DNA of 64,000 bases from an uncultured Draconibacterium sp. (GTDB taxonomy: Bacteria; Bacteroidota; Bacteroidia; Bacteroidales; Prolixibacteraceae). Below the pieces are notes generated by a model, which ran no database searches, was not told the origin of the DNA, and worked only from the letters and a program-made list of their open reading frames with translations. Shown here in pieces: positions 59,593 through 64,000 of this stretch (positions are counted from its first letter, which is position 1; every line of letters begins with the position of its first letter). The stretch covers positions 2,157,001-2,221,000 of the forward strand of contig NZ_OY781981.1 of NCBI RefSeq assembly GCF_963677565.1, written 5' to 3'. The translations under genes and the position numbers were made by a program.

Positions 59593-60927
59593 TTATTTAA
59601 AGAATTTCTCCAGTTTTTTAATTCCTGATGGCAAGGTGAAAACAACAACTTTATCACCTTCCTGAATTTGAGTGTAACCGTGCGCAATGTATCCCATATT
59701 TCCACGAATTACACCACCAATTTTTGCTTCTACAGGGAAATCAAGATCTTTAACAGACTTTTGTGTGATTTTTGCACCTGGTTTTGCAATAAATTCGAAA
59801 ACCTCGGCATCGGAAGCTGTTAAGCATTTTACTTTTGAAATTTCTGCATTGAGCGTAAAACGGTAAATATAACCGGCGGCTATAAGCTTTTTATTGAATA
59901 TACTGCCTATATCCATGTTGTCGGCAAGGTTCATGTAGGCCAGGTTTTCTACTTCGGCAACAGTTCGGCGAACACCAAATGTTTTTGCAAGGTGACATCC
60001 TAAAATGTTGGTTTCTGAATTTCCGGTGGTTGCTACAAAAGCATCCATTTTTTCGATTCCTTCTTCGCGCAATAAGTTCAGGTTGCGTCCATCGCCATTA
60101 ATTACCAATACATTTTCATACTTGTCGGCAATTTTTTCACATTTTTTCCGGTCGCCTTCAATAACTTTTATACGGTAATTTTCGCCCAGTTTTTCTATCG
60201 CTTTTTGGGCAATCCGGCTACCTCCCAAAAACATGATGTTTTTAACCTCGAAAAGTTTTTTTCCGGTTAGTTCGTAAACATTGTTTTGTTCGGCCGGTGT
60301 AGTAACAAAAAACACGATGTCGCCATTCTGTATAAAATCGCTACCATTCGGAATAATGGTCTCATTGTCGCGGTTAATTGCCACCACTAACAAATGCTGA
60401 TTTTCCTGTGAAAGTTCCTCGAAAGTTTTATTTAGAATTGGTGCATTTTCGCGCACCTTAATTCCCATCATAATCAGTTTCCCGTTCGAAAACTCGATTA
60501 ATTGGCGTGTGGCTGTTTGTTTCACCGACGCAACAATTTCTTTTGCGGCAAGACTTTCAGGGTATATAAGCTCGTTTATTCCAAGATTATTGAGTTTTGC
60601 ACGGTATCTTTCCTGAAGATATTCAGAGTTGTTTATACGCGCAATTGTACGGTTAACACCAAGGTACGATGCCATTGAACAAGCCAGCACATTTCGCTCC
60701 TCGAAAGGAGTTACGGCAATAAAAAGATCCGATTTTGCCAATTCCGTACTTTTCAAATCCTGAAAAGAATGGGCGGATCCGGTTACGGTCATCAAATCTA
60801 CCTCGCTACTAATTTTTGCTAGCTTCTCCGGTGAATCATCCAGTAGTGTTATGTCATGATTTTCATTGGTTAACATTCGTGCCAAATGTGTACCAACTTC
60901 TCCCGCACCCGCAATAACAACTTTCAT
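59593..60927 (-). CDS. trkA: Trk system potassium regulatory subunit TrkA
   Basis: The 444-residue protein has two RCK modules: the first Rossmann fold starts MKVVIAGAGEVGTHLARML, the second near 230 with IMFLGGSRIAQKAIEKL, each followed by a TrkA-C domain. It binds NAD(H)/ATP and gates TrkH on the cytoplasmic side. It heads the two-gene operon. Confidence 0.93.
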   Translation of the reverse strand: MKVVIAGAGEVGTHLARMLTNENHDITLLDDSPEKLAKISSEVDLMTVTGSAHSFQDLKSTELAKSDLFIAVTPFEERNVLACSMASYLGVNRTIARINNSEYLQERYRAKLNNLGINELIYPESLAAKEIVASVKQTATRQLIEFSNGKLIMMGIKVRENAPILNKTFEELSQENQHLLVVAINRDNETIIPNGSDFIQNGDIVFFVTTPAEQNNVYELTGKKLFEVKNIMFLGGSRIAQKAIEKLGENYRIKVIEGDRKKCEKIADKYENVLVINGDGRNLNLLREEGIEKMDAFVATTGNSETNILGCHLAKTFGVRRTVAEVENLAYMNLADNMDIGSIFNKKLIAAGYIYRFTLNAEISKVKCLTASDAEVFEFIAKPGAKITQKSVKDLDFPVEAKIGGVIRGNMGYIAHGYTQIQEGDKVVVFTLPSGIKKLEKFFK

Positions 60928-61210
60928 TCGTTTAAAATTGTTTATTTTAATGGTAAATCATGTAACTCGCTTGTAGTCATTTTTCTAACCGAAAAAATAT
61001 ACATGCTCGTTTCATCTGTCTGTTTTATTTAATGAAGCAAAATAATGCATTCTGTTTAAGAACTCCACGGAAAACTCCTGATAATTTCCTGCTTCCAACA
61101 TTAAATTAACATTCTAAATTACAAAATGAACCTTGTATTTTATAGGAATTAACCAAAATATATGTGTTCGTTTATTATAAAACCGGGACGTCTATACTAT
61201 CTGTTTCCGT

Positions 61211-63229
61211 TTACCAGTTTGCAATAAAGGCACCTTGTTCTGATAGAATGTGTTGTTGCTCTGAGTTTATAGCCAAATTTCTGGTGGGATAATACTGAAT
61301 ATAGACGCAATTGCCCGTGTTTGATTGGTTGTTTTGTAACTCAGTTTCTACCGAATTCAGAATATCTGAAGAAAACTCTTCAGCAATGGCCAATCGGTTA
61401 TTTTCAAATACAACCTTCTTGCCTTCAAACACAACTCGGTTCTTGTCAAGTAAAATGTATTTATCGAGGTAGGTTTCAGAAGTGTTTAAAAAGATGGCAT
61501 TTTTTATTCGTTGCCCGGTTTTAATGTCCTGAATTGTAGTGTATAAGTAATCATCGGGAGATAGCTGCGCAGAAGAAACAATATACATTTTTTTAGCGGA
61601 GATAAAGCAAACCACCGGTTCTCGTGAGTTCAGTACAATTATTTCATGTTGCCTAAATTGTTTGTAGCCGGAAAGCAGAATGGATATTGTTAGCAGCAGG
61701 GCAAACAGAAGTGATGATTTTATTGCAATTGCTGATTTGTATTTTAAGAATAGAAATACTGAAAATAGGATTGCTAATACAAATAATAGTTCATGTTTTT
61801 GAAGAAAAATGTCTTGCGTTGAAAAAGGAAGAGATTCAAATGTTGAAAGACTAAAATACACGACTTTAATAATTGAATTAACAATACTCGAAATAACTTG
61901 AGCGACTAACGGTACCGAGGAGAAAATTAACAAGCCGATTCCGAGAGGGATAAGAATCGTTGCTGCGGGTATTACAAGAATGTTGCTCAATAAAAAGTAA
62001 GTTGGGAATTGATTGAAATAATAGGCTGATAAAGGGAAAGTGGCGATTTGGGCTGCAATTGACACCGTGATCAGGTTCCAGAAAAACAGAGCAATTTTAT
62101 TTTTTACCGGCCATAAAGCTGCCAGTCTTGGTTGTAAATAAACAATGCCAAAAACGGCCATGTAAGACAGTTGAAAACCAACTTCGAATAAGTTGTTTGG
62201 ATTAATTAGCAAAAGCAGGCACGCAGATGCAGCGAGTGTGTTGTAAATATTGGCCCGACGGTTAATGTTGACAGCTATTACAATTAGACTAAACATGGTA
62301 CAAGCCCTCATAACCGATGGCGACAATCCGGTTACAAATGCGTAGCTCCACAGCAGTGAGATTAAGATAAGAACGTAAATTAATTTCCCGGTTTTTCGTT
62401 TTTTCAGAAAGCCAAAAATAAAAGAAAAGGTGAAAAACAGTATTCCTACATGCAATCCCGAAACTGCCAAAACATGCATTGCTCCGGCAGAGGAAAAAAC
62501 ACGTTTTGTTTCACGGTCGAGCTCGCGTTTGTAGCCAAGTGTAAGTGCCGACAGAATTTCGGTTTCCCTTTCGCCTATTTTTTGCTCTCGATATATTTTT
62601 AGCATTTTGTCACGAGCAGTTTCGGCCAGCGTTTGCGGTGTATTGTTCTTGTATCCTATTAGTTTCCAGTCGTCGGCATTTAAATATACTTGCCTGTAAA
62701 TATGCTTTCTTGCCAGGTAGTTTTTGTAATCAAATTCATGTGGATTTCCATTGTTTTCGATGAGTTCAGGTAAGTGGTCAAAAATAATCTGACTACCGGA
62801 TTTTAATTGCAAAATTTCATTGCTTTTCCCGAAATACACTAAAATCTTTTCATTTGTTCTTGCAGTGGCACCTCCCGGATGTATGGTGTGCAAAAGCAGA
62901 AGGCTTTTATAGGAGTTTGGTTTTTCCTGCGGTGCTTCTAATACGGTGGCAATCATAGTGCCTGTTGCACTGGAAGGTTTCGTTTTGTTGTATTCGGTAT
63001 AACTTATTGAACCGATAAGGGCAAACAGAATAAAAGTTAACACTCCAAATACAGGCGACAGATAATGGTTGTAGCGTTTTTGGATGATAAGCAGGCACAA
63101 AATAATTCCAACAGCACAAAAAATGCTAAGGGTTGTGTTGAAGTTAAATACTGACGCAAGAAAAATGCCTGATGCAAGGGCAACAGTTAATCTTAGAAAC
63201 GGTATTTTGTTGAATGTGTTTTCCACCAT
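61211..63229 (-). CDS. ComEC/Rec2-family competence membrane protein
   Basis: The 672-residue protein has an N-terminal membrane pair (DUF4131), the OB-like segment (about 95-190) and a competence domain with many helices: HVLAVSGLHVGILFF, GLSPSVMRACTMF and FQLSYMAVFGIVYL. The last 170 residues are soluble but show no HxHxDH metallo-beta-lactamase motif, unlike longer ComEC proteins. It likely forms the inner-membrane DNA uptake channel; competence in this organism is not shown. It is 47 bp after def. Confidence 0.85.
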   Translation of the reverse strand: MVENTFNKIPFLRLTVALASGIFLASVFNFNTTLSIFCAVGIILCLLIIQKRYNHYLSPVFGVLTFILFALIGSISYTEYNKTKPSSATGTMIATVLEAPQEKPNSYKSLLLLHTIHPGGATARTNEKILVYFGKSNEILQLKSGSQIIFDHLPELIENNGNPHEFDYKNYLARKHIYRQVYLNADDWKLIGYKNNTPQTLAETARDKMLKIYREQKIGERETEILSALTLGYKRELDRETKRVFSSAGAMHVLAVSGLHVGILFFTFSFIFGFLKKRKTGKLIYVLILISLLWSYAFVTGLSPSVMRACTMFSLIVIAVNINRRANIYNTLAASACLLLLINPNNLFEVGFQLSYMAVFGIVYLQPRLAALWPVKNKIALFFWNLITVSIAAQIATFPLSAYYFNQFPTYFLLSNILVIPAATILIPLGIGLLIFSSVPLVAQVISSIVNSIIKVVYFSLSTFESLPFSTQDIFLQKHELLFVLAILFSVFLFLKYKSAIAIKSSLLFALLLTISILLSGYKQFRQHEIIVLNSREPVVCFISAKKMYIVSSAQLSPDDYLYTTIQDIKTGQRIKNAIFLNTSETYLDKYILLDKNRVVFEGKKVVFENNRLAIAEEFSSDILNSVETELQNNQSNTGNCVYIQYYPTRNLAINSEQQHILSEQGAFIANW

Positions 63230-63276
63230 TCAGGTCTGAAGGAATTACCGAAACTAAGATACTATTTTTTGTTACA

Positions 63277-63831
63277 TTATTTCGGAATTTTTATTCGGTA
63301 ATGTGGTCGGACTTTTCCTTTTGAAATGGCAAGTAGTTTTCCTTTTAACAGTCGCTTTCGCAGTGGCGACAAATGATCGACAAATAACACGCCTTCCAAA
63401 TGATCATATTCGTGTTGAATTACTCTGCCTGCAAAACCTTTATAAGTTTCCAGGTGTTCTTCAAAGTTTTCATCCAGATATTTTATGGTCACTTCATCAG
63501 GTCGGTCAACATCTTCCCTGATTTCAGGTAAACTGAGGCACCCTTCATTCATTGTCCATTCATCTCCATTGGTTTCAATAATCTCAGGATTGATAAAAAC
63601 TTTCTTGAAACCTTCCAGCTCGGGTTCTTCGTCGGCACCCGACGATGCATCAATTACAAACAAGCGTAAAGACAAACCAACCTGTGGTGCGGCTAATCCA
63701 ACACCATCCGAATAGTACATGGTTTCCCACATGTTCTCAATTATTTCATCAAGTTTTGGATGATCCTTTTCAATCGTTTTCGCTTTCTTCCTCAATAACG
63801 GGTCTCCATAAACTGTAACCGGATATTTCAT
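63277..63831 (-). CDS. def: Peptide deformylase
   Basis: The 184-residue protein has all three PDF motifs: GVGLAAPQVG, EGCLSLPEI (metal Cys) and QHEYDHLEGVLF (two metal His and catalytic Glu). It removes formyl groups from new protein N-termini. It follows ruvX by 77 bp and precedes comEC. Confidence 0.95.
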   Translation of the reverse strand: MKYPVTVYGDPLLRKKAKTIEKDHPKLDEIIENMWETMYYSDGVGLAAPQVGLSLRLFVIDASSGADEEPELEGFKKVFINPEIIETNGDEWTMNEGCLSLPEIREDVDRPDEVTIKYLDENFEEHLETYKGFAGRVIQHEYDHLEGVLFVDHLSPLRKRLLKGKLLAISKGKVRPHYRIKIPK

Positions 63832-63908
63832 TCGTCTTTATTTTAAATTTTTCTTGTCTGGCATTTGCATAAGACCGCTTTTTGATCCTCGTAAATCTTA
63901 TACCTATT

Positions 63909-64000
63909 TTACGACAATAAATTTCGTTTTTGTTCTAAATAGTTTTGCAAAATTATGGTTGCGCTTATGGCATCAACTAATGCCTTATCTTGCCGTTTTT
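63909..64000 (-). CDS. ruvX: Holliday junction resolvase RuvX/YqgF, C-terminal end only
   Basis: The last 29 codons of a minus-strand frame end at TAA (63909): KRQDKALVDAISATIILQNY then LEQKRNLLS. The KALVDAISATIILQNYLE segment is the typical RuvX C-terminus, and a ruvX-def order is common in Bacteroidota. The rest lies beyond the window. Confidence 0.75.
   Translation of the reverse strand, partial: KRQDKALVDAISATIILQNYLEQKRNLLS

Overview
The window is a stretch of chromosome from a member of the Bacteroidota, most likely a Marinilabiliales/Prolixibacteraceae-type bacterium (inference). The reasons are the family content (DUF4831 and DUF6261-like proteins, a giant HYR-repeat surface protein, pRiA4b ORF-3-like protein, small lipoproteins with the SC lipobox, exported alpha/beta hydrolases), AT-leaning coding sequence and short intergenic spacers. 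No rRNA, tRNA or CRISPR array was seen.

Layout. 1-5657 (minus) is the N-terminal 1885 codons of a giant secreted protein built of about 18 HYR/Ig-like repeats; its C-terminus lies outside. 6.0-13.1 kb (minus) holds a DUF819 membrane protein, a beta-barrel-like protein and a coupled pair: a fused 5-oxoprolinase and an Nramp-fold transporter that lacks the Nramp metal ligands. 13.3-26.2 kb is mixed: an exported ADP-ribosylglycohydrolase-like lipoprotein, a GNAT/hydrolase/hydrolase operon, a membrane-anchored receiver protein, a second DUF819 protein, a DUF481 protein, NAD(P)HX repair (nnr), a HAD hydrolase, a PepSY-type membrane protein and a GT-C glycosyltransferase.

26.2-32.3 kb is the accessory segment: a cloverleaf-like extragenic repeat, a DUF6261-like gene, seven exact-period 41-bp tandem repeats, and then three AT-rich plus-strand genes (trypsin-like protease, TPR protein, esterase) arranged like integron gene cassettes. 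Two of the genes are bracketed by a 15-bp 5' tag starting GTT and a 3' tag that is its reverse complement ending AAC (14/15 matches each), with attC-like long palindromes between cassettes. An IS110-family element interrupts one attC-like site. No integrase gene is present in the window.

32.2-42.4 kb carries small enzymes, lipoproteins and membrane proteins, a DbpA-like helicase, aat, and a class I aminotransferase. The aminotransferase leader encodes two successive Ile/Leu/Val/Ala-rich peptides, each followed by an intrinsic terminator: a tandem transcription attenuator. 42.6-64 kb is mostly housekeeping: POT peptide transporter, PepD, D-threonine-aldolase-like enzyme, pncB, purA, Fur-family regulator, RelA/SpoT, a tightly overlapped miaA-nudix-gmhA-gmhB run, mnmD, a Sua5/YciO protein, trkA-trkH, ComEC, def and the 3' end of ruvX.

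The two observations most worth following are the cassette-like array with its IS110 insertion and the tandem attenuator. The metal-ligand-free Nramp homologue coupled to 5-oxoprolinase comes next.
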